Origin: Micromonospora zamorensis
GTDB lineage: Bacteria; Actinomycetota; Actinomycetes; Mycobacteriales; Micromonosporaceae
Direction of reading: 5' to 3'
Assembly (NCBI RefSeq): GCF_900090275.1
Contig: NZ_LT607755.1
Span: forward strand, 6,758,001 to 6,822,000
Length of the DNA stretch: 64,000 nucleotides
The notes below the pieces were generated by a model. That model was not told the DNA's origin, did not search any database, and saw only the letters and a list, made by a program, of their open reading frames with translations. Shown piece after piece: positions 16,588 to 24,876 of this stretch. How positions within the stretch are numbered: position 1 is the stretch's first letter; every line of letters begins with the position of its first letter. A program made the position numbers and the translations under genes.

Positions 16588-19494
16588 GTGCGCGCACGAA
16601 GATTGCTGGCCGGGTCACTTGGCATAGTGCTCGGTGCGGGTTTGGTCGGCGTGACCGCCGCGCCGGCTCAGGCTTACCAGCAGTGGGACGTAACCAAGTC
16701 CGGTTGGGCCTACACTGATTCCCAACTGCCGAAGAAGTCGTTCGTCAACCCCTCCGGGGACGCGCCGATCGGCGCGTGGACCGACGCGGGCGGAAAGAAG
16801 CACAAGTCGCGGTCCTACTTCACCTTCGACATCACACGCTTCAGTGGCGCCGTCATCCACAAGGCGGATCTGGTCATCGCCGAGGGGTCGGCTGCCGACT
16901 GCACCTCGGCGCAGCCGGTCGAGTTGTGGCGCACCGATGCGATCAAGGCCACCACGAGCTGGGATTCGGCGCCGCGTCAACGCGAACTGCTCGGCACCGT
17001 GCACGCCGGTGGCGAGGCGACCTGCCCCGGTTACCTGGCGTGGGACATCATGCCCGCCTTGCAGAAGCTGGCGAAGCAGGGCGTGCAGACCCTCACCGTC
17101 GAGTTTCGGGTGCCGCACGGTTACGAGGGCGACCTCTCCCACGGCCGTAAGCTCCGCCCGTACCCGTCGATCCGTACGGAGGCCAACCACGCGCCGACGG
17201 TGACGCAGATCGGGCTCGAGTTTCCGTCGTGGTCCTGCGGCACCAAGGACAAGCCGCAGCCCGTGGGGGCGCGCAACTACACCCTCATGGTCCGGGGCGC
17301 GGACGCAGACCCCTACGACTACGACTACTGGGGACAGTTCGCCGCGTGGCCGGTCGGCCACGAGGACCAGCGCTCCGAGCTGTCCGGCTCGAGCTACTCA
17401 GGCGCCCTCTCCAAGGTCACCTGGGACATGGGGCAGTACCCGCACGGCAGCGTGATCGCGTGGACCGCTCGCGCCTACGACGGTCACGACTACTCCTCCT
17501 GGGCGAAGCCGTGCTTCGTGAAGGTGGACGGCGAGCGGCCGGCCACACCTCTGGTCAGTTCGGTCACGTACCCGGACGACGGCGAGCCCCATGGCGGCTC
17601 GGGCGTCCCCGGCACGTTCACCTTCAAGGCGAACGGATCAAAGGACGTGGTCGGCTACTACTGGGGGCGCTTCGGCGAGACGTACAACTACATCGCCGCT
17701 CCGCAGCCGGGCGCGGACGTCACCCTCGAATACACGCCCACCTCGTTTGTCGAGTATCTGAGCGTGCGTAGCGTGGACAGCGCCTCGAACTCCTCGCCGG
17801 TGGTTGAGTACGACTTCTTCGTCAAGTCCACGGCCCCCGGGGTCCGGGTGACCATGGGCGGTGTCGGCCTGCCGAGCCAACTGGCGATCTCGACCAACGT
17901 CGAAGGAGTCACCGAGTTCGGCTACCGGATCGGCGACGGCGCGGATGTTCGGGTGCCGGCGGACGCCGACGGCGCCACTGTCGTCCCGGTGGTGTTCACG
18001 CAGACCGGTCTCGTCCGGGTCCAGGTGCGCAGCTACGTCGGCGCCGAGATGGTCGGCGCGTACACCGAGGACGTGCAGGTCCGCGACAACCCAGTCGTGG
18101 AATCGGCCGACTTCGCCTTCCCGGAACACGATGGCGTGGTGGACCGTGCCGGCAGCTTCACCTTCCGGCCTGGCCGGACGGGCGTGGCGGCCTACGAGTA
18201 CGCGTTCCAGTACGACGAGATGCGACGCGTCGACGCGGCGGCGGACGGCACCGCGGTGCTGCCCTGGACGCCGACCGAGCCGAACTGGTACACGCTGAAT
18301 GTGCGCAGCATCAGCGCCGACGGCACCGTCTCGGAGGTCGAGCAGTACCAGTTCAACGTCATCGACGCCAAGCCGACCGTCTCCTCCGGCACCTACTACG
18401 AGTTCGGCGCGTGGGGCGGCGTGGGCATCCCCGGTGAGTTCAACTTCGACACCGCGATGCCGGACGTGGACGCCTACCTCTACCGGCTGAACGACGGTCC
18501 CGAGGAGACTGTCGACCCGGAGTACAGCTGGGCTCGCGCGACGATCGCCCCCGAGCACTCCGGCAGCAACACGCTGACGGTCCGTACGCGCTTCCTGGAC
18601 GGATCGTTCTCGCCGACGCGAACCTATACGTTCGAGGTCAGCGATGCTCCGGTGGTGACGTCCAGCGAATACCCGGAGAACGGCGACGGAGGCCAGCCCG
18701 GCCAGCCGGGTCGCTTCACCTTCAATCCGGGCCGCTCCGACGTGGTGGAGTACCGCTACGTGCTGGAGTACAGCGGCGAGGAGCAGGTGGTGGCCGCCGG
18801 AGCGGACGGCAAGGCGACCATCGAGATCGCGCCCGTGCATCCCGGCTACACCCTGCTGACGGTCACCAGCCGGGCGGCGGACGGCACCGCCAGCGCCGAA
18901 CGGCGGTACTACTTCCGGGTACGCGATCCTCGCGTGAACGTGGGCAGCGCGTACGACGAGTACACCCCGCGTGGCGGGATCGGCGCGGTCGGCAGGTTCG
19001 GTGTCGACACCGAGATCGGCGAGGTGACGACCTTCGAGTACCAGCTTAACGGCGGCGCCTGGCAGAGCGTGCCGAAGACACCCAACTCGCTGGTCACCGA
19101 CATCTCGGTGACCATGGATCGCAACGGCGCGAACGTGTTCTCCGTGCGGGGCCGCACCGAGGCGGGCGAGTACACGCCGCAGACGGACTACCCGTTCCTG
19201 GTCGGCACCGCGCCGAGGGTGTCGTCGACCGCCTATCCGGAGGGCCAGTGGGCCGGTGGCGTCGGCGAGCCGGGCGACTTCACCTTCACCCAGGGCGGCC
19301 CCGGGGTGGTGGAGTTCGAGTACACGATCGACAACGGGGAGCCGGCCACGGTGGCGGCGAACGCCGCCGGGGTCGTCACAGTCACCTATGCGCCCACTTC
19401 AACCAGCTCGCACACCATCAGCGTGCGCGGGCGTACGGCCGACGGCGCGTGGTCCGACTCGACCAACTATTACTTCCTGGTCGACTTCTCCTGA
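16588..19494 (+). CDS. Secreted DNRLRE/Ig-like repeat protein
   Basis: A 968-residue exported protein. A GTG start (VRARRLLAGS) gives a signal peptide ending PAQA-YQQ near residue 28. Residues about 30-210 resemble a DNRLRE-type beta domain (SYFTFDITRF, DLVIAEGSAADC, DIMPALQKL, TLTVEFR). Then comes one fibronectin-like segment, and from about residue 323 seven tandem units of 90-94 residues, starting near 323, 413, 504, 598, 690, 784 and 878. Each unit has an SS.YPE-type opening, a G.GxPGxFTF turn, an EYxYxLxxG core and a TLTVRSRxADGTxS end. No cell-wall anchor or membrane segment is seen. Probably an extracellular adhesin or polymer-binding protein; enzymatic activity is not evident. Confidence 0.8.
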   Translation: MRARRLLAGSLGIVLGAGLVGVTAAPAQAYQQWDVTKSGWAYTDSQLPKKSFVNPSGDAPIGAWTDAGGKKHKSRSYFTFDITRFSGAVIHKADLVIAEGSAADCTSAQPVELWRTDAIKATTSWDSAPRQRELLGTVHAGGEATCPGYLAWDIMPALQKLAKQGVQTLTVEFRVPHGYEGDLSHGRKLRPYPSIRTEANHAPTVTQIGLEFPSWSCGTKDKPQPVGARNYTLMVRGADADPYDYDYWGQFAAWPVGHEDQRSELSGSSYSGALSKVTWDMGQYPHGSVIAWTARAYDGHDYSSWAKPCFVKVDGERPATPLVSSVTYPDDGEPHGGSGVPGTFTFKANGSKDVVGYYWGRFGETYNYIAAPQPGADVTLEYTPTSFVEYLSVRSVDSASNSSPVVEYDFFVKSTAPGVRVTMGGVGLPSQLAISTNVEGVTEFGYRIGDGADVRVPADADGATVVPVVFTQTGLVRVQVRSYVGAEMVGAYTEDVQVRDNPVVESADFAFPEHDGVVDRAGSFTFRPGRTGVAAYEYAFQYDEMRRVDAAADGTAVLPWTPTEPNWYTLNVRSISADGTVSEVEQYQFNVIDAKPTVSSGTYYEFGAWGGVGIPGEFNFDTAMPDVDAYLYRLNDGPEETVDPEYSWARATIAPEHSGSNTLTVRTRFLDGSFSPTRTYTFEVSDAPVVTSSEYPENGDGGQPGQPGRFTFNPGRSDVVEYRYVLEYSGEEQVVAAGADGKATIEIAPVHPGYTLLTVTSRAADGTASAERRYYFRVRDPRVNVGSAYDEYTPRGGIGAVGRFGVDTEIGEVTTFEYQLNGGAWQSVPKTPNSLVTDISVTMDRNGANVFSVRGRTEAGEYTPQTDYPFLVGTAPRVSSTAYPEGQWAGGVGEPGDFTFTQGGPGVVEFEYTIDNGEPATVAANAAGVVTVTYAPTSTSSHTISVRGRTADGAWSDSTNYYFLVDFS

Positions 19495-19502
19495 TCCGGC
19501 GG

Positions 19503-19547
19503 TGAGCGCGGTGGGTCGCCCCCTCGGGGGGCGACCCACCGCGCTCA
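19503..19547. terminator. Bidirectional terminator hairpin
   Basis: Perfect 20-bp inverted repeat, arms TGAGCGCGGTGGGTCGCCCC and its complement, around a 5-base loop. It follows the plus-strand repeat protein and overlaps the stop codon of the minus-strand helicase remnant. Confidence 0.8.
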
Positions 19548-20102
19548 GTCGAACGACGGCAGTGACGGGCCGAGGACGTCGTCGGCGTCCACGATCGTGT
19601 ACGCGTACCCCTGTTCGGCGAGGAAGCGTTGCCGGTGTGCCGCGTACTCGGTGTCGATCGTGTCCCGGGACACGACCGTGTAGAAGTGGGCCTGCCGGCC
19701 GTCGGCCTTCGGCCGGAGCACCCGGCCCAGCCGCTGTGCTTCCTCCTGGCGCGACCCGAACGTGCCCGACACCTGGATCGCCACCGCCGCCTCGGGCAGG
19801 TCGATCGAGAAGTTGCCGACCTTGGAGATCACCAGCACCTGGTCGTCCGGGTGCCGGTCCACCAGTGCCTTGACCACGGGCAGCTTCGTGCGGGCGGTTG
19901 CCGCCATCCGGTAGCGCTCCTCGGCCTCCGCCGTCGCGTACGACATGCGCTCGGCGTCGGTCAGGGTTACCCGGACCTCGGTGCACTCGGCCGGGGCGAT
20001 CCAGCCCTGCGACTCGATGTCCTTCCACGGCGCGTCGTACCGCTTCGGGCCGATCAGGCTGAACACGTCACCCTCGCGGCCGTCCTCGCGTACCAGAGTC
20101 GC
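19545..20102 (-). pseudogene. Truncated, internally deleted copy of the XPB helicase gene
   Basis: This is a near-identical duplicate of the 3' part of the intact XPB helicase gene at 24877-26556. Homology stops abruptly near 20102, just after a segment matching TLVREDGREGDVFSL, so the whole helicase core with Walker A and DEVH is missing. Inside, 135 bp (45 codons) present in the intact gene are absent. In the intact gene that segment is bounded by two direct copies of GATCACCAGC (25159-25168 and 25294-25303); here only one remains, at 19827-19836. The frame survives the deletion. The last residues also differ (GPSLPSFD against GPKLPTVD). No plausible start exists, so it is a dead copy. Confidence 0.9.
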
Positions 20103-20200
20103 AGGCCCTTGATCCTCAGGTAGGCGGCGTCCCCGTCCGGCCGGGCCGGCACGCCGTACCCGGCTGCCGCCGCCCGGGGTGCCAGCATGAACCGCGCGCC

Positions 20201-20406
20201 GATGAAGCCGCGACCAGCCTGGCCCGGGGCTTCGCCGAACTGCCGAGGCGGTGCGCCCGGTCGCTGGGGACGACGACCTCGAGACGTTGACCGATACCTT
20301 CTGGGCTGGCCTGCACGGGCTGGTCACACTGATGCGCAGCGGCCGGCTCCGCCGCGCCGACCACGAGCAGCGGCTCGCGGTCCTGGTGGAGCGCTTCTCG
20401 CCGTAA
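20201..20406 (+). pseudogene. TetR-family regulator 3' remnant, frameshifted
   Basis: One frame gives EAATSLARGFAEL, and after a one-base slip near 20244 the next frame continues AEAVRPVAGDDDLETLTDTF, WAGLHGLVTLMRSGRLRRAD and HEQRLAVLVERFSP to a TAA. The WAGLHGL segment is typical of TetR C-terminal ligand domains. No DNA-binding domain precedes it. A single missing G would restore one continuous frame. A short, near-identical copy of its end lies at 24425-24491. The stretch 20407-20687 holds a further string resembling the helicase 3' end (about 20446-20465) and the collagen-gene promoter region, but no gene. Confidence 0.7.
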
Positions 20407-20582
20407 GAGCCGCCGGTCAGGACTGTCGCGGCCGTCCCGCGCGCCGTCAGTCGACCGACGGCAGGGTCCATGCCGTGGATCTACACCGGCACGCCGGTCG
20501 GCCAGGGGGTCTGACACACCACCGTGCAGAAGCAATGCCCGTCGGGAGACCTGCCGTGAGTGGGCGATTCCTAAGGGTTTGA

Positions 20583-20640
20583 GTGCAAAACTACATTTGC
20601 CCTTTATTGGCTGCTACCGCCGATAGTGTGACTTTTGCGC
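20583..20640 (+). promoter_or_regulatory. Probable promoter region of the collagen-like gene
   Basis: This stretch (TGCAAAACTACATTTGCCC, then TTTATTGGCTGCTACC) is one of the most AT-rich in the window and lies 50-100 bp before the collagen-like gene. No clean -35/-10 pair can be fixed by eye, so this is a regional call only. Confidence 0.4.
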
Positions 20641-20687
20641 GTCCTGGGAGGGGCTCGCGATGTGTCGACCCGTTCCGTGGAGGGGAC

Positions 20688-22454
20688 ATGAGGGAAAAGA
20701 CGGAACGTAAGCCGCTGGCGAGTCCCAGGCACGTCAAGGCCGCGTCGGGTTTGAGCTCCGTGCTGATCATTGCCGGGATGACCACCGGCGTCACCCCCGC
20801 TCAGGCGGCCGAGGTGGTCCACAAGGCCCGCGCCGAGCGCAGCTACCAGGGCACGCCCGGGCCGTTCGGGCAGGCGCAGGCGTGGCAGCCCGGTGCAACC
20901 CTCGCGCGGGACGGCGGCCCCGACGGGTGGTCCGATCCGCAGGGTTGGCAGTGGCAGGACCAGGGGCCGGGTCGGCGCCGCCATGATGGCGGCAAGGTGG
21001 GTCCGCAGGGCGAACGCGGCCCGCGTGGCCCGCGTGGCTTCCAGGGTGCTACCGGCGCGCAGGGTTTCCAGGGTGAGCAGGGTCCACAGGGTGTGACCGG
21101 CTCGCCGGGTCCGCAGGGCGCGCAGGGTGCGGAGGGCGAGGCCGGTCCGCAGGGCTCGCAGGGTGCGCAGGGTTTCCAGGGTGCGCAGGGTGCGCAGGGC
21201 GAGGCCGGTCCGCAGGGTGCGCAGGGTTTCCAGGGCGCGCAGGGTGCGCAGGGCTCGCAGGGCGCGCAGGGTGCGCAGGGCGAGGCCGGTCCGCAGGGCG
21301 CGCAGGGTGCGCAGGGCGCGCAGGGTGCGCAGGGCGCGCAGGGTGCGCAGGGTGCGCAGGGTTTCCAGGGCGCGCAGGGTGCGCAGGGCGAGGCCGGTCC
21401 GCAGGGCGAGGCCGGTCCGCAGGGCGCGCAGGGTTTCCAGGGCGCGCAGGGTGCGCAGGGCGAGGCCGGTCCGCAGGGTGCGCAGGGTTTCCAGGGCGCG
21501 CAGGGTGCGCAGGGCTCGCAGGGCGCGCAGGGTGCGCAGGGCGAGGCCGGTCCGCAGGGCGCGCAGGGTGCGCAGGGCGAGGCCGGTCCGCAGGGCGCGC
21601 AGGGTGCGCAGGGTGCGCAGGGCGAGGCCGGTCCGCAGGGTGCGCAGGGTTTCCAGGGCGCGCAGGGTGCGCAGGGCGAGGCCGGTCCGCAGGGTGCGCA
21701 GGGTTTCCAGGGCGCGCAGGGTGCGCAGGGCGAGGCCGGTCCGCAGGGTGCGCAGGGTTTCCAGGGCGCGCAGGGTGCGCAGGGCGAGGCCGGTCCGCAG
21801 GGTGCGCAGGGTTTCCAGGGCGCGCAGGGTGCGCAGGGCGCGCAGGGCGAGGCCGGTCCGCAGGGCGCGCAGGGTGCGCAGGGCGCGCAGGGTTTCCAGG
21901 GTGCGCAGGGCGAGGCCGGTCCGCAGGGTGCGCAGGGCGCGCAGGGTTTCCAGGGTGCGCAGGGCGAGGCCGGTCCGCAGGGTGCGCAGGGTTTCCAGGG
22001 CGCGCAGGGTGCGCAGGGCGAGGCCGGTCCGCAGGGCGCGCAGGGTTTCCAGGGCGCGCAGGGTGCGCAGGGCGAGGCCGGTCCGCAGGGTGCGCAGGGT
22101 TTCCAGGGCGCGCAGGGTGCGCAGGGCGCGCAGGGCGAGGCCGGTCCGCAGGGTGCGCAGGGTGCGCAGGGCGAGGCTGGTCCGCAGGGCTCGCAGGGTT
22201 TCCAGGGCCCACAAGGCGCCCAGGGCGCCCTGGCGGGCGTTCATGTCGAGTCTTCTGATGAGCCTGGGACCGGCTTCCAAACCGTCAGCTGCCCCACCGG
22301 CGAAGTGGCGACGGGCGGCGGCTACACCACCAACGGGACCGTGAACGTGAATAGCCCGGTCGTAGTAGGAGAGACGCCGGTCGGATGGCAGGCCAACTTC
22401 CTGGGGACAGAACCCGGCCTCGTCTACGTCATCTGCGCGCCCGGCACATCGTGA
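20688..22454 (+). CDS. Secreted collagen-like protein with Gly-X-Gln triplet repeats
   Basis: A 588-residue exported protein. GGAGGGG precedes the ATG. Residues 1-41 form a signal peptide ([15 protein letters not shown] core, cleavage near AQA-AE). Residues 42-104 are a basic Gly/Gln/Trp-rich linker. Residues 105-515 are about 137 uninterrupted Gly-X-Y triplets (bases 21000-22232), mostly GAQ, GFQ, GPQ and GEA, so Gln fills nearly every Y position. The longest recurring unit is [18 protein letters not shown], 54 bp. The last 73 residues form a small domain with two Cys ([14 protein letters not shown] and VYVICAPG), likely a disulfide-linked cap or trimerisation domain. Past the first few triplets there is no Lys or Arg, so the charge pairs that stabilise most bacterial collagens are missing. 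A TPR lipoprotein and a GT-methyltransferase follow. Confidence 0.93.
   Translation: MREKTERKPLASPRHVKAASGLSSVLIIAGMTTGVTPAQAAEVVHKARAERSYQGTPGPFGQAQAWQPGATLARDGGPDGWSDPQGWQWQDQGPGRRRHDGGKVGPQGERGPRGPRGFQGATGAQGFQGEQGPQGVTGSPGPQGAQGAEGEAGPQGSQGAQGFQGAQGAQGEAGPQGAQGFQGAQGAQGSQGAQGAQGEAGPQGAQGAQGAQGAQGAQGAQGAQGFQGAQGAQGEAGPQGEAGPQGAQGFQGAQGAQGEAGPQGAQGFQGAQGAQGSQGAQGAQGEAGPQGAQGAQGEAGPQGAQGAQGAQGEAGPQGAQGFQGAQGAQGEAGPQGAQGFQGAQGAQGEAGPQGAQGFQGAQGAQGEAGPQGAQGFQGAQGAQGAQGEAGPQGAQGAQGAQGFQGAQGEAGPQGAQGAQGFQGAQGEAGPQGAQGFQGAQGAQGEAGPQGAQGFQGAQGAQGEAGPQGAQGFQGAQGAQGAQGEAGPQGAQGAQGEAGPQGSQGFQGPQGAQGALAGVHVESSDEPGTGFQTVSCPTGEVATGGGYTTNGTVNVNSPVVVGETPVGWQANFLGTEPGLVYVICAPGTS
21000..22232 (+). repeat. 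Coding tandem repeat array of the collagen-like gene
   Basis: 1233 bp of 9-bp-periodic DNA inside the collagen-like gene, arranged in higher-order 36- and 54-bp units such as GAGGCCGGTCCGCAGGGTGC followed by GCAGGGTTTCCAGGG. Copies differ mostly by silent GGT/GGC swaps, indicating recent homogenisation by slippage or unequal crossing-over. Expect length variation between strains and assembly trouble. Confidence 0.95.
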
Positions 22455-22497
22455 TCGGCGAAGCACACCCAGAATGATCGGCAGGAAGAGGAAGACA

Positions 22498-23088
22498 GTG
22501 AGAATGCGACAGGTATTCGGCACGCTTGCCTGCGGCTCCGTGCTACTGGCTGGGGCGGGTGCGTGCAGTGACGACAAGACGCCCGTGGCGAAGGGATCCG
22601 GCGGGACGGTCGCTCCAGGGGCCGGGCAGGGGGATCCGGGGGTCTTGCTCCAGCAGGGTATCGAGCAGGGGCAGGCCGGAAAGTCGGACGAGGCGAAGGC
22701 AACCTTCGAGAAGGTGGTCGCGCTTCAGGGGGACAACAAGTTCGCCTGGTTCAACCTCGGCTACCTCGCCCAGTCGCGTAACTCAACCAACGAAGCGGTG
22801 GCGGCCTACGACAAGACGCTGCAGATCGACGACTCCTACCGGCCCGCCCTCTACAACAAGGCAATGCTGTTGGAGGAGGCGAAGCCGGACGAGGCGGTCG
22901 CGCTGTATCGCAAGATCGTCGATGCCGATGACGGCGCTTCCACGGCGTACCTGCGGCTGGGGTTGATGCTCGTCAAGCAGCAAGACCGGACGGGCGCGCG
23001 AGCGGCGTTCGCGTCGGCGATCGATGCAGATCCGAAGCTGGCGTCGGCGGTTCCCGAGGACTTCCGCCCGCAGAAGACAAAGAAGTGA
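22498..23088 (+). CDS. TPR-repeat lipoprotein
   Basis: A 196-residue exported protein. A GTG start is chosen because AGGAAGAGGAAG precedes it; ATGs at 22474 and 22504 are alternatives. A lipoprotein-type signal (MRQVFGTLACGSVLLAGAGAC) puts the modified Cys near residue 22, although the lipobox is loose (AGAC). After a Gly/Pro linker come about four tetratricopeptide units: LLQQGIEQGQAGKSDEAKAT, FAWFNLGYLAQSRNSTNEAV, PALYNKAMLLEEAKPDEAVA and TAYLRLGLMLVKQQDRTGAR. TPR proteins mediate protein-protein contact, so this may be an outer-face partner for the collagen-like protein 43 bp upstream or for wall machinery; that partner is inference. Confidence 0.85.
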   Translation: MRMRQVFGTLACGSVLLAGAGACSDDKTPVAKGSGGTVAPGAGQGDPGVLLQQGIEQGQAGKSDEAKATFEKVVALQGDNKFAWFNLGYLAQSRNSTNEAVAAYDKTLQIDDSYRPALYNKAMLLEEAKPDEAVALYRKIVDADDGASTAYLRLGLMLVKQQDRTGARAAFASAIDADPKLASAVPEDFRPQKTKK

Positions 23089-23092
23089 TCGC

Positions 23093-24358
23093 GTGGTGAA
23101 GGCGCCACACGTCACGGTTTTCACGGGTAGCAACCGAACCCGCTTCCTGGACGATTGTCTGCAGTCCCTGCTGGCGCAGACGTACGCGGACTGGGAATGG
23201 GTGGTCATTCTCAACCAGGGCACCCGGTGGCGCCCCGAGGCGAACGATCCACGGATCCGCCTCCTGGTGCGGGACGGGCTGTCCGGTGTCGGTGCGGTGA
23301 AGCGACAGGCCTGCGCCGAGGCGTACGGGGACATCCTCGTCGAACTCGACGACGACGACCTGCTCAGCAGCGACTGCCTGGCGGAGGTCGTGGCCGCCTT
23401 CGACGCGTACCCCGGGGCGGGCTTCGTCTACAGCGACACGGCCCAGATCAGCGAGGACGGCGGCCGGGACGACTCGCGGTTCGCCGCCGCGCACGGGTGG
23501 CGCTACCGCGACGAGCGGGTCGACGGGCGTGAGGTGTTGGCCTGCTACTCGCTGGAGCCGACGCCGCACAACGTCAGCTACATCTGGTACGCCCCGAACC
23601 ACGTCCGGGCGTTCCGACGGGATCTGTACGAGAAGGTGGGCGGCTACAACGAGGAACTCGACGTGGCCGACGACCTCGACCTGATGTGCCGGCTGTACCA
23701 GGCGGCCGAGTTCCACCAGATCCCCAAGTGCCTTTACCTGCAACGGATGCACACCCGAAACACCCAGCGCGACCCTGAGGTCAACGCGCGCATCCAGCGG
23801 CGGTCCGTGGAGATCTACGACCGTAACGTCCAGTTCAACGCGTTGGCCTGGGCGAAACGGCGGGACCTGCTGGCCCTGGATATGGGAGCGGCATACAACA
23901 AGCCGGAGGGGTTCCTCGGGCTGGATCGCCGTGCCGGGGACGGCGTGGACATCGTCTGTGACGTCACGAAGGGGATCGACCTGCCGGACAACAGCGTCGG
24001 GGTGATCCGGGCGGTCGACTTCCTGGAGCACATCCCGGACAAGATCGGGATCTTCAACGAGTTGTACCGGGTCCTCGCCCCGAACGGGTTGCTGCTGTCC
24101 CTGACGCCCAGTTCGGACGGACGGGGCGCGTACCAGGACCCGACGCACGTCGCGTTCTACAACGAGAACTCGTTCTGGTATTACACCAACGACCAGTACG
24201 CACGCTTCGTGCCGGAAATCCGCTGCCGATTCCAGGTGTCCCGCCTGGGCACGTACTTCCCGAGCGATTTTCACCAGGCGAACAACATCCCGTACGTCGT
24301 CGCGAACCTGATCGCGGTGAAGGACGAGACCCGCAACGGAGGTCTGTTGACGATCTGA
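23093..24358 (+). CDS. Family 2 glycosyltransferase fused to a SAM methyltransferase
   Basis: A 421-residue two-domain cytosolic enzyme. Residues about 1-230 are a GT-A glycosyltransferase: VTVFTGSNRTRFLDDCLQSL opening, the LVELDDDDLLSSD metal-binding DxD region, and ADDLDLMCRL acceptor-site motif. Residues about 262-421 are a class I methyltransferase-like domain, LLALDMGAAYNKPEGFLGLD, followed by DVTKGIDLPDNSVGVIRAVD, FLEHIPDKIGIFNELYRVL and NGLLLSLTPS, as in glycan-modifying methyltransferases. The glycine-rich SAM loop is degenerate. It starts four bases after the TPR lipoprotein stop, so co-transcription is very likely. Role proposed: transfer and methyl-capping of a sugar on a surface molecule, perhaps the collagen-like protein. 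Confidence 0.88.
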   Translation: MVKAPHVTVFTGSNRTRFLDDCLQSLLAQTYADWEWVVILNQGTRWRPEANDPRIRLLVRDGLSGVGAVKRQACAEAYGDILVELDDDDLLSSDCLAEVVAAFDAYPGAGFVYSDTAQISEDGGRDDSRFAAAHGWRYRDERVDGREVLACYSLEPTPHNVSYIWYAPNHVRAFRRDLYEKVGGYNEELDVADDLDLMCRLYQAAEFHQIPKCLYLQRMHTRNTQRDPEVNARIQRRSVEIYDRNVQFNALAWAKRRDLLALDMGAAYNKPEGFLGLDRRAGDGVDIVCDVTKGIDLPDNSVGVIRAVDFLEHIPDKIGIFNELYRVLAPNGLLLSLTPSSDGRGAYQDPTHVAFYNENSFWYYTNDQYARFVPEIRCRFQVSRLGTYFPSDFHQANNIPYVVANLIAVKDETRNGGLLTI

Positions 24359-24393
24359 GCCGACGGCCGTGACACGGCCCCTGCGGCCTCCGG

Positions 24394-24645
24394 CTAGGGC
24401 AGGAGGCCCCAGGGCAGGAGGAACGATGCGCAGCGGCCGGCTCCGCCGCGCCGACCACGACCGGCGGCTCGCGGTCCTGGTCGACCGCTTTTACCGGGGA
24501 GCGCCACCGGTAAGGGCCTACGGGGTCGTCGCGCGCACGGCGCGACGTGGTCGACGGGCAGGGCGCACCGCGCGCCGCCAGGCAGAGGCCGGTCACAGAA
24601 GACCCAATGACGTACGCCCTGCTGGTCCTCCGCCGAGACGGTCAC
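24394..24645 (-). pseudogene. Possible truncated small Cys/His-rich gene
   Basis: From a GTG (VTVSAEDQQGVRHWVFCDRP) the frame continues LPGGARCALPVDHVAPCARR, giving a C-x9-C-x5-H-x3-C pattern like a small zinc-binding protein. After about 40 residues it turns into Arg/Gly/Pro-rich noise that is only the antisense of the TetR remnant. It may be the 5' part of a gene cut by the rearrangement. No homologue is recognised and it may be chance. Confidence 0.3.
24425..24491 (+). pseudogene. Second copy of the TetR 3' remnant
   Basis: The first 36 bp (starting GATGCGCAGCGGCCGGCTCC) are identical to 20330-20365, and most of the next 30 match. It encodes MRSGRLRRADHDRRLAVLVD in the TetR-tail frame and runs on into unrelated sequence without the stop of copy one. 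The gap 24359-24876 otherwise holds the possible small gene on the other strand and palindrome copy B. Confidence 0.7.
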
Positions 24646-24764
24646 CCCGCCCGGCGTTGCCCGCGGCCGAGGTCCACGCCGGACGGCTGATTCGTCTACG
24701 ACATCAGCTCGATAGCGAGCGCGAGAGACACGCCGTCTCCGCCCCGCACCCGCGCCCACCGCGC

Positions 24765-24866
24765 TGATCGACTCGGGTTTCAGGAAACCGGGGTATCAGA
24801 GCGCCCCGGACACCGCGACTTCCGGAAAACCGAGTCGATCAAGGCCGGAAAGCCGAGTCGATCAAG
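24765..24866. repeat. Interspersed palindromic element, copy B, with duplicated right arm
   Basis: Arms TGATCGACTCGGGTTT (left) and AAAACCGAGTCGATCA (right) enclose the core CCCCGGACACCGCGACTTCC (24804-24823), identical in copy A. The right arm is then repeated in tandem (GGAAAGCCGAGTCGATCAAG, 24847-24866). It lies between the convergent ends of the glycosyltransferase and helicase genes and may act as a terminator. Confidence 0.85.
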
Positions 24867-24876
24867 GCCGCGCGGG

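Noticed and set aside
20998..22232. CRISPR array
   Set aside because: The repeats are uninterrupted coding triplets with no unique spacers, and no cas genes lie nearby.
20604..22577. Very long minus-strand frame of [13 protein letters not shown] repeats (657 residues) over the collagen-like gene
   Set aside because: It and the two other repeat-only frames there are shadows of the Gly-X-Gln coding repeat: no ribosome site or signal peptide.
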